From Watersipora subatra (lineage: Eukaryota > Bryozoa > Gymnolaemata > Cheilostomatida > Watersiporidae): a stretch of DNA of 64,000 nucleotides. Positions 23,301 through 38,300 of the stretch are shown here, one piece after another. The stretch's first letter is position 1; every line of letters starts with the position of its first letter. Below the pieces are notes generated by a model that ran no database searches, was not told where the DNA came from, and saw nothing but the letters and a program-made list of their open reading frames with translations. The position numbers were made by a program, and so were the translations under genes. The stretch is from the NCBI RefSeq assembly GCF_963576615.1, contig NC_088711.1, forward strand, positions 8,550,869 to 8,614,868, given 5' to 3'.

Positions 23301-26300
23301 GGCTGAGACTCAAAGCTCACCCTTGGCACTACGTCTGTGTAGGCCTTCATAAGTTTGTCCATTGGCTCCGTCCTGATCAGTACATTTAGATATTCATTAC
23401 TGGAAACAAGCAATGGCAAGTGCAATGGCATATCACCAAGTAGGAACATTACAACTTATGTGAATTGTAACGGCATTATCAAAGATCAGATCACCTCATC
23501 TCACCTGATGTTCAACAGATACGCCAAAGAGCTATTATGTTCTACAATGTACTATTTTGAAGCACAAATGCTATTTATTATATACACTCAACATATCTTT
23601 GACCGACCAAACACCTTTCTCTCAGCATAGCTCTACATTACAAATATACACAAATGATTAGTTTTGATTGATGAGATATGAAAATGTCTTATATAGTGAT
23701 TTATTTTAGAATATCAGTCATTCACACAACTGTAACACTAAAAACCTTAAGTAACCTTAATAACTTACATATGTTATTAGTTGGTTAGAGATCATGTAAA
23801 TATATTGACCAGAAACACTGGCACTATCCCACTGAGTTGTTGAAAAGCTATGTAAGTTATACAGGACAAAACGGATAACTATCGACAATGTAAATATTAA
23901 AATTCATTAATACTCTTACAACAAACTTATGTTGGTTTTCGTAGTGCATACAGTTTATGTCTAAAAGCAGACAGACTTCAAAAGATGTCAATTATGAAGA
24001 ATAAAACCGTCTAATGATACGTTATGTTAGTTTATTTTCATCATAAAAACAGATGCACACAAAGATATAAACTAAATAAATATATACATATATGAATAAG
24101 CAATCATAATACAATAGGGAGTGATGAAGGCCCACATGCACAGTAGCAGGGCTAATCAAGGTGCAGGGCCCGAGTTGACAATTTTCTTAACGTAAAAATT
24201 TTCACATATTAAGACCTAAAGCCATCCCAATGAGTCAAGCAGATGCCTCTTTAAAGCAATCCTAAAACTATTTGAATTTTCAATGTAACTGATCGATATT
24301 GGTAAGTCATTCCAAATACTGGACAATTGGTAAGTTACCTGTCAATGTCGAGCTGTAGATGTAGACTTAGGGTAAGGTAAGGCATAAGAAGAATAACGAG
24401 TAGCATAAGAGTGTTGTTGAACATGAGTGTCAGAGTAGAATGATGAATGAGCGAGAATACCTAAACGGAGTTTAGGTGTTAACAATGTGTAATATATTAT
24501 TCCTATTCCAATTATTCTAATTCATACTATTATCATAGTAATAATATGTTTTATTCTCAAACCTGCGTTAGAAGAGCAAGTTTGAGCTAAAATAAAATTG
24601 TACAAAAAGTTAATTCATGAAAGCCAAAATATAGCGTAGAGGAGGATTCTTTTTGACAAAAGCTCTGTTAGACAGACTCACTACATAAACAGTCAGCTGT
24701 AACACAGGCTATAGGTTACTATGATCCATCAGGATAACCTCGGTATACATTAGTTTACAGAGAAACTGAATTTATCTGAATATTCCAAAATTGAAAGAAA
24801 CTGTAAAACTTACTGAAACACAAATATGTTACGTGACGTTCCTAAAAAGGCCTTATTTGTTCCTTTCCATGCCAGTTGGTAGAGCTGATGGGCTGTGTCA
24901 GCATCATTTGATATGGATGCCTGAAACACTCTCCAACTTTACTCATTCGTATCACATAATAAATGGTGGAGGAGATCAGACTCAATGGTCTGATAATCAA
25001 GCAAAAATTTGACCGCGACAATTCAAGCTATGAATAAAACATCTACCTCTCAATTGAAGCATTTTACACATTCCATCTGGTACATTTGACAATAATAGAA
25101 TGCCTTGCAAAGTAGCATATTTTATCTCCATGTATGTAATATAGAGACCTATGTGTTAGAGAACTCATATTATACCTACTAATGTAGGTAAATCTATGCT
25201 ACCAGTGCAGGTAAATCTACAATATCAGTGTAGATAGATCTATGCTATCAGTGTAGGTTGATCTATGCTACCAGTGTAGGTCGATCTATGCTATCAGTGT
25301 ACATGTAGGTAGATCTATGCTACCAGTGTAGGTAGATCTATGCTATTATTGTATATAGATCTATGCTATCAGTACAGGTAGATCTATGCTATTAGTGTAA
25401 GTAGATCTATGCTATCAGTGCATGATAGACTTATGCTGCCTGTGAAAATATATTTGGCATGGAGAAAGTTAAGAATAACACTTACAGCAACCATAGCAGA
25501 CTTCAAGAATGCACCTGAAAGATAACAGCAGTTATAACACAATTAGATAGCTATCAAACAGATGTGATAAAATATAATATAAAAACAATAAAGACGGGTC
25601 GAGTAAGCAAATTAACCTTGGATCATGGCAATCTCAGATGTACATAGATTGAAAGGATGGAACAAACAAATGCACTCAGATGTGTCAAGCAGTTGTCATA
25701 ACCCGACTGTATTTAATGGACTCGCAGGCTTCCTCTTTTATTGGATAATACGCAGCCAGCGTATAAGCTAATAAAAATGTACTGTAATCATAGCGAATGG
25801 TCTGAGATAAACTATATATAGAAATCTCAGAGTTGTTTTTTGTTAAACCTCGTGTCCAGTTATATGGATTTGATCTCAAAACCTCCTGATCTAGAGGAAG
25901 CAAACTTAACCATTAGGCTACACGGAATACAATAGATTCATTGATCAAATAGTCATTACATTGGTTAAGATACTCACGCTTGGAGTGCTTGCTTGCTAGC
26001 ACTGTTTACCGTTACAGGGAACAATTATTAAGCTGGCCCAAAGCGAGGGTATTGTTTTAGTAAAGATTTTAGTAAAGCTCTAGCTTTCCAGGTAAGTTAC
26101 TCAAATTCATTAGGTGATTAGTCTATTACTCGTGCAACACCGGGCATCCATCTAGTCATTACTACATATAATAAAAGCCCGTGTCGTCCATCTGAAACCA
26201 CACTAAGAGGGGGGAGTATAGCTCAGATATTCAAATTCCCAGTCAAGCGCGCTACCATTTATGCCACTCAGCCACCTTCACATCTGTCAGAATAATTGTG

Positions 26301-29300
26301 CGCATAGATGTAGTTATTACACATTACGATCTCTTACACAAGGGACTGCAGCATACTGGTCTATGCAACTCGTGTTGCTAGTTTCTGTATCCTTTTGTTA
26401 ACATACATGTAAGTCTAGTCATTGCATAGTACTGCACCGGCTGATATAAACTTCTACTAGTAGTGACTACTAAATAAACTGTAAGCATGACTCATGTTTG
26501 TGAGGGAGCAACAGAGATGAAGAAATAGACTTACAATCTGCTGGATCACGTGGTTGCGTTTCTCTGCGCGAAGCAAACTTTTTAACTGCATACTTAACAA
26601 CGTCTGGCTGCCGAGGATGCCTGGTGACGTACACCATATCTAAGATATACATGTAGCTAGCAGCACTTGGCTCTGAAAGACAAGATAAAGCTTTGACTAA
26701 CACAAAGGAAACGATACTGTAACAAGGACTTAAACCTCTTAAAAGGGTTGATATTTAAATTGCCATGCTAATCATGCTTAATTTTGCTGCCGGTTCTACT
26801 GGTTAGCTAGGTTCTACTGGTTAGCTAGGTTGTACTGGTTAGCTATGTTGTACTGGTCAGCCAGGTTCTACTGTAGTAGCAGCACCTACGGTTCGTAGTT
26901 AGTTTGCTTCCTACTCGATTCCTAGTTCCTACTAACTCCATTTAAAAGGTTCTACTGGTTGTAACTATTGGTTTCAAGCTGGAAATAAAAGCCAAAAGAG
27001 TAAAATTCCCAAAATGATGACATTCGCTTCACCTAATAATAAACAACAGCAAAAGTTTTAGCAAAACCTTTGGATAAAAAAAAGGTACCCTTGATCACAC
27101 CTGCCATAGTAAATCCTTAGTTGTATTGATCTTTACCGTCATGAGAACTATGTAATGTAATTCAGTTTGAGACAATCTGTACTCATTTCATAGATTACCT
27201 ATTCCACATCGTTTCATTTCCTTGAACACTCTCTGAGCATAGCTGTAACGCTTGGTGAAGGCAGGAAACTCTTTGAGCTGCGCAAGGAGATTGTTAAAAG
27301 TCTCAAGGTTTGGTCTGATGCCGTGCTGCTCCATATGATTGAGTATCTTCTACAAAAACAGGTAAACAGTTTGAGCGCTCAACGTCAATTCTATGAAAGA
27401 AAAACCAGAATAAATAGAAGAAAGCAAACCACAAACCTCCATTTCAGATGTGACGCTTTCTATATTTACAAACACATTGACAAGGGTAGTAAGAATCTGG
27501 TTGTGTACCTCCACTGGAACTAAAACATGATAGAAAGTAATAAAATGGACTACTAGATAATATAAATAAAACACAAATGAACTTAACCTATTGCTGACAT
27601 AATAAAAAAATCAATGAAAATAAGCTATTACGAGCAACATACAGGAACTATATTTTGGAGTTGTGTCAACTAAATTGAGAACGAAGAAGATAACTCCAAA
27701 ACTTGATCGATTTGTTCAAGTTGATAGCTAGTGGAAAAGCTATAAAAAATCACTCATGCATTTACACCAATAAAATGACACAAACAGCCCACAGTCTGCA
27801 GCAGTTGCTTTGGCTCAATATACTAACATTTGGATGTTGCTACGCAGTAACAAACTATATAACTACATTGTATATGGCCATTAATAGTGTTTTATGTAGG
27901 CAACCAGTTAAAACCTACACAATACCCCCTTTTCAATGGCATCTGTGTACAACTCATGTGCCTTTTTATAGCCCTTAAACTTGCACATGCCACAGATTAA
28001 ACTGATATAGACTTGAGGGTGGGCATCCGAAAGTTCCACAAACAGCTCATCAATGATTTCATCAGGTCTGTAAAATGTTGAGGAATAATATAGTGGCAGA
28101 GAGGGCTTCTCTGCACACAAAACATTGATCTAGCATCACATAACCATGAATATAGTGTAGTTTGTGTTATGCACACGAAAATCATGTTACACCGTCTGCA
28201 ATATTTATGCAGTTACAGCAGGTGTAATGATAAGCAGTATCTAAAACAGCGAACAGTACCTAACACATAGAAATTCTACACAGAAAATAACAGCGAATAA
28301 AATACATCAGTAATATGTATTAAATATATATTATAATAAAATATATTATTACATATACAAAATAAATAATAGCAAAGAAGGTCTGCAATCAATCCTGCAT
28401 AGAGTATTAGAAGCAATACAAAGACAAACATGAATACTCATTGTGGACTAACTTCCAGGTTTCTTGAGTCTCTGTTAAGAAGTGTTTCTGCACAGGTGCC
28501 ATGTAATAGTCTACCTCCTTACAGTTGTATCGACACAGCAGATCCAACAGCATCAACTTTGTCTCTGCTGACACCGGAACTTCTACAATACAGTAAATCT
28601 GAAAACAAATCCGAACAATTTAGAGCTAAGAATGACCTTGTATACAGAACATGAGTATAGCTTGAAAGCAAAATAAAAAGTCATGAAAATATTCAATGAG
28701 TTTAAATAGAAGGTAGATAATGTATGTTTCATCCACACCATTGATGGCACACAGTTTGGTAGCTTACAGTCTGACGTGAAATAAAGAGTCTTATTGTAAC
28801 GGAAGTTGTCAGTGGTGATGCCATCCTTAAATTGTTAGAGGGTGTACACTCACCTTGTGTACAGCACATATGCCACAATCATAATCCTAAGCGTATCATC
28901 TATATATATATATATATATATATTTCTCAAAGTTCCTGTGTGTTTCTGTGTGTGTTTGTGTATACCCGACTATAGCTATTAAAAGCTTTGATTAAAAGCT
29001 CACTACTGGCTGAATTTGAACTCGCCTCGCGATGATTACAACAACCCACGCACTTAACCACTGAGCTATACAGACCTTATAAATGTGCTGCACTTATGAT
29101 ATAGTGTATACCGTACGCACAAGCATACGGAGCAAAAGTGCACACCAAGTGTTCACTCTTGATTATTAACTAATATTACTTTTCGCATTTGTTATTTTTT
29201 GAAATTGTTGAAAAACTAATTTTCTGCTACCATTACTCATTTTTCTAATTTGTAATTTGTAAATGGGCCGTTTCAATTTCAAATGTGGGTTACACTTCCA

Positions 29301-32300
29301 TTTCGGGTTTTTCGTAAGGTTTGATTGTTAAATCGGTAAAAGGGAAATATTTTTAACGTGGACAATTGTATTAGCTCGAGTAGGAATAGCCTCTATATTC
29401 TCTCTTCGTTCGGTCAGACAAAGTAACAAAACAGACCTAATTTAGCTATTACTTGCTAATTATTTCACAATTACATTTAAACACTTTTATAGTCGTTTTA
29501 TGTTGTTTCTTAATTTTCTTCATAATATGAAGTTTGAAAGTTAGTTGTTTGACAAAGTTTGAAAACCTTTACAGTTGTTTTACTTTTTCTCTTAATTTAT
29601 TTAAACTGCACAAAACACTTCTTTCATGATATGAAGTTTGAAAGTTAGAATGGTAACTGTTGTTATATGTTAAATAAGAATAAATTTTTTGTGCAAAAAC
29701 TTTTATTACCCGGGCAACACCGACATTCAGCTAATCTATATGCATGTATATGAATCTCAAGTTTGTGTGTAGTTCGGTGTACCTGGCTATAGCTATTAAA
29801 ATGAAGAATCTGTATCACACAAGATTTGATCTCAGACCCTTCCGTATGCCAGTCATATTCCGTACCAATTAAGCCACATGAGCTTGATGGATTCAGCTGA
29901 CGATATTTGTCGCTATGTGGGTACAAATACGCTACCGCTCTCAGTTACAGTGCAACGTTACGGAGAGCAGTAACATAATTTTATGCGTGCTCAACCGTGA
30001 TAGCAAGTAGTTAGCTCTTATTAGTAAGCTTACTCAATTTAGCCATTGGCAATGTGCAAGACTAATGGCAAGTGGCAGGCAACTACATTACCCCTTATTG
30101 CTTATAAGCTGGTTTTTATACCCGTGCAACGCTGGAAATTCCGCTAGTAGGACAATAAAGCCCACACCGCAGTTTTACCTTCAGCGTGAAGCCAGATCTC
30201 AAGAAGCACTTTTTCTTTTTTAGTGTCATATTACCAGGTCCGTATTCCCTGGTAACATCACCAACTTTTTAGTGATGTTCGGCGGCCAAGTACTAAGAAT
30301 TGCAGTCTAAGCTTATTCACTTGGAATTTCCAACAACTAATTCACTAGCAACTAATGTTCTATATTGTCTCCGAGGTGGTCTCGCCAAACGAGTAATCTT
30401 GTGAGACTTTGTTAAGTCTTGGAAACTAAACTTTATTGCTTATAGTAGGGATGTGAAGAAGACCCCCAAACTTGCATTTTCCTTATCCTTCGGGGCTTAC
30501 ACCACCCCCAAACCCCCAGGCATTCATAACTAGTCGCCTAACATTTGCCGCCCCAACTTGTAACCATGGAATACAGGCCTGTATATTACCATATGGTAGG
30601 TAATATACAGGCCTGTATTCCCTGGTTACATTGACATAAACTATATCTACCCTTTTTGCTCGTCAGTATGACTTCACGAATAACTAGAAGTATATATTTT
30701 CTCTATTCTATACCTTTTATTTATCTTTGATGTCATACTGATTCTATTATTCATATTATATTACTGCAGTTATTACACATTTTACATAGCAATTTTACGA
30801 TCAAACGAAAACACAGACACATCCACAATTACACATGAATCATACTCTATCTACAGCCCATACTACTAGACACAACTACATTATAACTCCAACTATAGTA
30901 AAAATTACAGCCAGGCATATAAATTGCGCTGGTTGTTATTCAAGAGAGCTACATGCAACCAACCGGCAGTGATGAGTGAGGCATACATCTCTCTTGCCTC
31001 CTTCACCTTCTCTACTGAGATGTATGTCCTTAGACAATCCTCTGTCTCCTCTTTGTTTATCAGCTGAGGAGTAAAGGCCTACCAAACAACATCAACATAA
31101 CAATTACAATGCAGCACCAGACAGAAAGAACCAACATTCTCAAGTACAATTCATACAAAACATATACTATTAGGGTGGACCATTATCATAACCAAACTTT
31201 TGCCATGGACATCGGTGGCTTGAGTTAATTACTTTTTTAGGATGTTCAAATAACCAGAGATCTTAAAAGAGCAGCTGATAAGGAGGGAGCGGGTAGCAAC
31301 ACATTCATCCGAAACCGCTCCTGTTTAAAGTCATTGTGGAGTGTTAAAAAGCTATAATAAATGCTTTGTTTCTCAACACTATAGAGTATACCGACACAGT
31401 AGCTACCCGCTACTTGAAGGAACACAAATGATAAAGATTTACAGTGCAATGAATGTTTGACACCATATGGAAGAGCTACTTATCGGTAATAATCATGAAA
31501 AACTAAATAATAGCCATCTGTAGGAAAAAATGAGCGAAACTAACCAGCTGGTAGAGATTAGTTCTCTTGATGCTCTTACGATGCTACAAAGTTTCTTCAG
31601 GCAGGCCAAGAGGAGCATCATATTAACGCTTTGTAGTCTAATCTATATATATATTTCTCAAAGTATATGTGTGTGTATGTGGAGCTGTGTGTTATTCCGG
31701 CTATAGTTATTAAAATCTTGGAATAAAGAATCCGTACCAAAGAAGATTTTATCTCCGACCCTCCCGTTCACCAGTCCAATGCCCGACCCAATAGGCCACA
31801 GAGAATGCATTGTTAGCATGCCGATATAAGTCGCTATATGGGAGCACATACCCAACGGCTTTGCACACATGATTGCGTGTGATCACGGTGATTTTGTAAG
31901 TGATTGTCATTACTTAGCTTATTAAAATTTTTCATTGGCAATCTGCCAGGCTAATCGCAAGTGGCAGGCAACTCTCATTACTTCTCATTGTTTATAAGCT
32001 GATTTTAATGTTGGGGCAACGCCGGGTAGCACAGCTAGTCTTGTATATATGAACATATGTCCAGATTCTAGACCGTGCTAACAACTTTCCATTTACTGTG
32101 AAAGCACTTACAATAGCGCGATTCCTTCTGAACTGAAAACAATTTTGAAGCTCCAAATTTTTAGAACTCAAAGATAAAAAGGAAATCAAATAGAGTGAAT
32201 ATTTTTTTACGCTCTTTTAAAGAAGTGATGTTTTAGAGGTAATTGAAGAAACATAATGATTGCAGCACATCAAGTCTGATAGAGTGTGTATATCTATTGT

Positions 32301-35300
32301 GATTAAAAAACGAATAGTTTTAGCATGAAGCTCTTTGTGGTGAGAAGCTTTCTAGCTTTTTTCTAGTTTGGATACATCATTACCAAGGATTTCAATTAGT
32401 ATGTCAATAAAAAGCAATGTTCTGTCAGCAGCCATTTTTATTTTTCGGTCGATTAAAATGCCTTCGGTATTTCGGCGATCTCTCAAAAACTAAGTCCATT
32501 CAACTTGAAACTTAAAATTACACTAAAACCTTATTACGCACAAAACAACCAACATTTCTTACTACGTAAACCGTAAGTGTGAAATGACAAAGTGAAACTA
32601 CACATCCGAGTTCACTCAGGTGGAGCATCAGGTAGAAAAACAACTTCCCGAATTGTCTCGGATTCAGGCGTTAAAGTATTAAACAATAGAGGACAACTCC
32701 TTCTATAAGTTTTCATTGGTCCAGATGTAGGCACACTTAAGCATGGTTTGACAAGATGCTTCCCTGCATTGACATTTATTTTTGTCTCTAATTTGAATAT
32801 TAATAAACCAGAATTGCACTCATCATAAAAAGCATATTTTAATTATTTCAATAACATAGCATTACCACAAAGCTAAAACAATGTCTCTTAGCCTGTACAA
32901 GCAATGAAAATATCTTTACCATTGCATCATGCTTGTTATTAGCATCAGCATTTACCTGTGACATCAGATCTGCCCAGCTTACTATCAATGAAGAAATGCA
33001 ACAGTAGACTAAATTTAATATTTAGGCCAGCATAATGTGCCACAAACAAACACGTAGTTAACTGAATCAACAGCCTAATTTTAGCCCTTATGATCGTTTA
33101 TGAGCATGGGGAATAAAGCTTGTTTACGAGGTATATACTGAAGCTGTTTACGAGGTACTGAAGCTATACTATTTGATGAGCTACCTCAATGGCTGGTTCT
33201 GTCTGGCTATGTTGAAGCAGGTAGGTATACCTATTGATGGCATACTGAGCAGCTCGCTGGCCCGACTCTTCAGCCAAAAGGCTATTTCTCTGAAACGTGC
33301 AACAAAAAATCACTTGTCATTAAACATCGCTATCTACATCAGTTAACATTTGCCATAAAACATCACCATCCCTATCAGTTGACACATGCTTCAAAACATC
33401 ACCACCCCATCAGTTGACACCTGCTATCAAACATCACCATCCCTATTAGTTGACACCTGCTGCGAAACATCACCACTTGACCAGTTGACACCTGCTACAA
33501 AACATCACCATCCCTATCAGTTGACACCTGCTATAAAACATCACCATCCCTATCAGTTGAACCTGCTTCGAAACATCACCACTCAACCGGTTGACACCTA
33601 CTGCAAAACATCACCATCCCTATCAGTTGACACTTGCTGTAAAACATCACCATCTCATTAGTTGACACCTGCTACAAAACATCACCGTCCCATTAGTTGA
33701 CACCTGCTACAAAACATCACCATCCCATTAGTTGACACCTGCTACAAAACATCACTGTCCCTATTAATAGACACTTGCTACAGAGCGCCGGTTACATGCT
33801 AGCTGGCACCACCTGACTCTCCACTATACATATAACACCACACAAATGCTTCTAAACATTTGAATAAAATCTCAAGAAGCTTCAATAAGGAGTAGTAAAG
33901 ATTTTATCAACAACTGCGACTTTGGTTGCTAAAAATGTTGTGATGTTGTTGAACAAATGTCAAGAAAAAGCTGATAGTCTTTTTAGTCGCAAGAAGAAAT
34001 GATTGTAGAACTAACAACCAGCTACAGTAGTTGGAACTAACAACCAGCTACAGTAATTAGAACTAACAATCAACTACAGTAGTTAGAACTAACAATCAAC
34101 TACAGTAGTTAGAACTAACAACCAGCTACAGTAGTTAGAACTAACAACCAGCTACAGTAGTTAGAACTAACAATCAACTACAGTAGTTAGAACTAACAAC
34201 CAGCTACAGTAGTTAGAACTAACAACCAGCTACAGTAGTTAGAACTAACAACCTGCTACAGTAGTTAGAACTAACAACCAGATACAGTAGTTAGAACTAA
34301 CAAACAGCTACAGTAGTTAGAACTAACAACCAGCTACAGTTGTTAGAACTAACAACCAGCTACAGTAGTTGGAACTAACAACCAGCTACAGTAGTTAGAA
34401 AACTTTATGAAACATGGGAAGGCTTTTAGACTATTCTTAAACAAAATACAACAAACATGATACTATAATATTAAAAAGCAATAATGCTTACCGTCATTCT
34501 AACATCATAGCTAATGGTTCCAGGATCATCTATGCATCTATATCTAGCTATATCTGTTGGGTCCTGCAACAATATAGGTACATGAAATTGCTTATAAATG
34601 ACAGAAAAGGTGAAAATAAATCAGACAGCCTTATTTAGAACTCGCGACCTGTTCAAGAAATGTTCACACTGAACAATCATAAGAAAACTGGTTTGAAACA
34701 AATCTCACACAAGTTCAATAAACTAGGAGTTGTTTGCTTTTTGTAAAATGGTTAAAATATGAGAGAAGATAACTCTTTAGTTCATGCTTTGGACTAGAAT
34801 CTAGATCAGTGGTTCCCAACTACCTTGGAGCCATGGACCCCCTGAGCTCCTTATCTAAAAGTCACGGACCCCTTTATAAACAGCATAATATATTGTGTTT
34901 ATAACAATGCATTGTAAAGTGAAATGTTTTATTTTTCATGGATCTTAGTATATTGCTGAAATTGAAGAGGGAAAGAAAGAATTACGTGTTTGCTGGTTAA
35001 AGGTTTTGTTGTTTTGTACTACTAGCCGGAAATCAGGTACTTTCCAGCGATTGATGCACATAGATGATAAAATTCTGGACCCAAAAAATCTAACAAGACC
35101 ACGCAACCACCCCGCCGGAATTGCATTAGCCCCGAAACCCAAGCTAGCACAATCCCAACAGAGCTCGATTGGGAGCCCAGTTGGGAACCACTGATCTAGA
35201 TGATGAACAATGAATGGTGGTACTCAACTGCTAGGTAAGGTTACGAAAAGGGCTTTCATTTATGGCTTGGTATACAAGTTATGACTTTCCTACTTTTACA

Positions 35301-38300
35301 AATATACATTCTTGTTGCAGGTATTTAGAGTTACAGATTTGACAGCCAGCAGCAGTTGAAGGTATACAGAGTTACAGATTAGGCAGACAGCTGCGGTAGT
35401 TGCAGGCATATACTGTAGACTTACAGATTCGGCAGCAGGCAGCAGTTGCATGTGTTACAGAAGGCTGAGAGAATGAGTAACTATAGAGCTCTCTTCTAAC
35501 AAACACAATTTAACTAGTTCCCCATTTTATTCAAGCAACTCCTAAAAAAGACTCGCCTTCCGAATTAATATTGGATAATGAGATTGGAGTAAATCCTTAT
35601 TCGGGCTCACATCATTTCATACTTGATTGATAACATCTATGACATAGGTCATGTCTGCCTTGCATCCGGGTGGTGGATATTATTGGTTGTTGAGAAATAC
35701 AAATGTTCCCAAAATGTTGGCTCATGAGAAACAATTCCGTGCTACAGTCAAGACTTGATTGTTCATATCACTATACGGTAGAACATGGTAACCAGGCTGA
35801 GACAGAGGTAGATAGATTTATCATTATAACTCACATAATCCACTGTGTCGGCTAAGGCTTGAAGTATTGTAGTTGGCCCACTACAAACATTACGGAGAAA
35901 AGCTAATACCTAGAGCTTTGAGACGCAAATATACATGTACATCTGCAGGTCAACAGAAAAATAGTTACCATAAATTCCGGCGTACAAGTCGACCCGGCGT
36001 ATATTAGTCAAGGTTTAAAGTTTGGTTTGAAAATCCTAATTTTGACAAGTACCTGCCGCATAAGCCGACCCCCTTCTTTGACTCAAATTGTTTGATCGTT
36101 AATAGTTCAGTCAGCATCAAAGGTGTAGCTGAAAAAATGACATTCAAAAACGCCATCAGCAAAAACACCACGCTTTTTGTGCCGTCGACAATTCGTACAA
36201 CAATTAACAAAAAACGAGAGACGACAGTTCTAGTGAAAACTACAAAGCACGAAAAACAATGCTTTACCATCTTATTGGCCGCCTTGCCAATAAAATGAAA
36301 CTGTCATCTTTGATAATATGTACGTTTTTAACAGAAAAGTCATGCCACAAAACAGATTTTTATTATAAATCAAGATTTATGTACAAGAAAAAGTATTATC
36401 AAATAGATTAGGCCTACCGATGTATGGGTTTGTGGGCAGATACTATGAAAAAACAAGAAGAGGATCCTAGCAGTGACAATTTGAATTGTAAAAAATGGAA
36501 CTTTGTGTTTGATCCATCTCATGTTTAGTAGAATTACTAGTATTTCAATATTTGATAAATAAATCCCTATACATCATACCACGTAATTTTAATTCGCGCG
36601 ATATGACATATAGGGATGGTCATACCATGCAAACACATTTGATGATTTTTTGAAGTAGAATTTTACTAGAATTCGTGTCATAAAAAACGTGACCACCGTA
36701 TCGGACGAGGATGGACTTCTAAGCTTAAAATTTGGTGTCAAATTTCTGACTTACATGCTGGAATTTACGGTATGAAATGCAGCAGTAATGAACAACCAGT
36801 AAAGTTCATTATAAAAACCATTTTACATATCCTAAAAAATGTAGTGATGCCGGTTCAAAAAATTCCTTGATATTCTCTGATGTTTGTCAACAGTTAACAG
36901 TTAAAGTTAACTCTAAGGATATAGCTTTAAAATGCACCATTGACACAATAGACTTATGAACACATAACATAATACATACACTTAATAAATAAAAAACAAA
37001 GTGAGAAAAAGGAAATAAATTAGAAAAGGAGTAAAACTGAGGAGGAAAAATAGAGAGAGTAAAACAGGGACAGGTAAGAAGGGATGCTACTAAACTTACC
37101 GAGGAATCCTAAGAGGAATGCTTATATTAGGTTGCGAAGAAGCTGTTCCATAACCAGTCACACTGCAGTGTCGATGACATAGACGTCCATTTAATCTGCT
37201 AAAAATAAACTTCATTAGTTTGTTACAACACTCATAAGCACTACAGAGTACCACAGAAGTATGCAACTAGATGTATCATTCAAATGAAGAGTACTCATAA
37301 GTTTGATATAGCAAATACTTAAAACGCATGCACACCAGTTGTGGAGTACATTATCTGCAACTGCTAGAACCAAGCCATAAGTTGTGTGAAGTTATATACT
37401 CCTGCAAGAATAACTACGTTAAAGGTTGATTTGCAACAAAATTTACATTACAGTTATTTGGCATCAAAAGGTCCACCGTGTCCTAGTCTGCTGTGTTGTA
37501 GGTTCCAAATATGTGGAAATGTGATTACAAGCTCTTAAAAGCTAAAAAATGAACAGTTAAAAAATGGCCGTAGGTTGGAATCCCTACATTTTGATGACGT
37601 GTTTAACTCGATGTGGTTATTGCTTTGACACATGATGCTATCAAGTGAAATGTAAAGCCAATAAAAGGCTCAATATAAAACTTCTCGTAGCACGAGTTTA
37701 TGACAAACACTTCAGGATCTACCGGAGAGCCCGTATCAAATATAGATGCTCGCTACTCTACAGTTTCGACTCAGCTTGGTCTAATCATCTAGTCATAATT
37801 GATACAATTTCTGTAGCATTTTTCGACCATCCCAGGTGATCAACAGGCACCTCACATTTTTCACAGGACGATATGCACCCCTTCGAGCTAAGGTTAAAAA
37901 ATTAAACTGATTTTTAGGCCACTTTTGAGATATTAGTGCTCAAAGTGAAAGCATAACAATGACAATGAAGTAGACGCGTAGGAACAATATACATGGTTTT
38001 ATTGAATGCGTGAAGTATAGTTGTGAAAATATTTTGACGAATGAGGTCGTACGAAAGTGTAAACAAAAGCATATCGTGTTCAACTACGTCACATTTTAGC
38101 TGTTTTGAGAGCAATTCTAATCTACGGCCGCTTTCGTGATGGCTGCGATTAACTGTTCGTTCTTTAACTTTTAAGAGCTTGTAATCACATTTCTACATAT
38201 TTGGAGCCTACAACACAGCAGAGTAAGACATGGTGAACCTTTTGAAACCAAATAACTGCAATGTAAATTCTGTGCAAGTCAACCTTTAATGCAGTAATTT

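Noticed and set aside
33318-34400. CRISPR-like arrays
   Set aside because: Units are contiguous with no unique spacers, lie in introns of an animal gene, and have no cas genes nearby. They are minisatellites.
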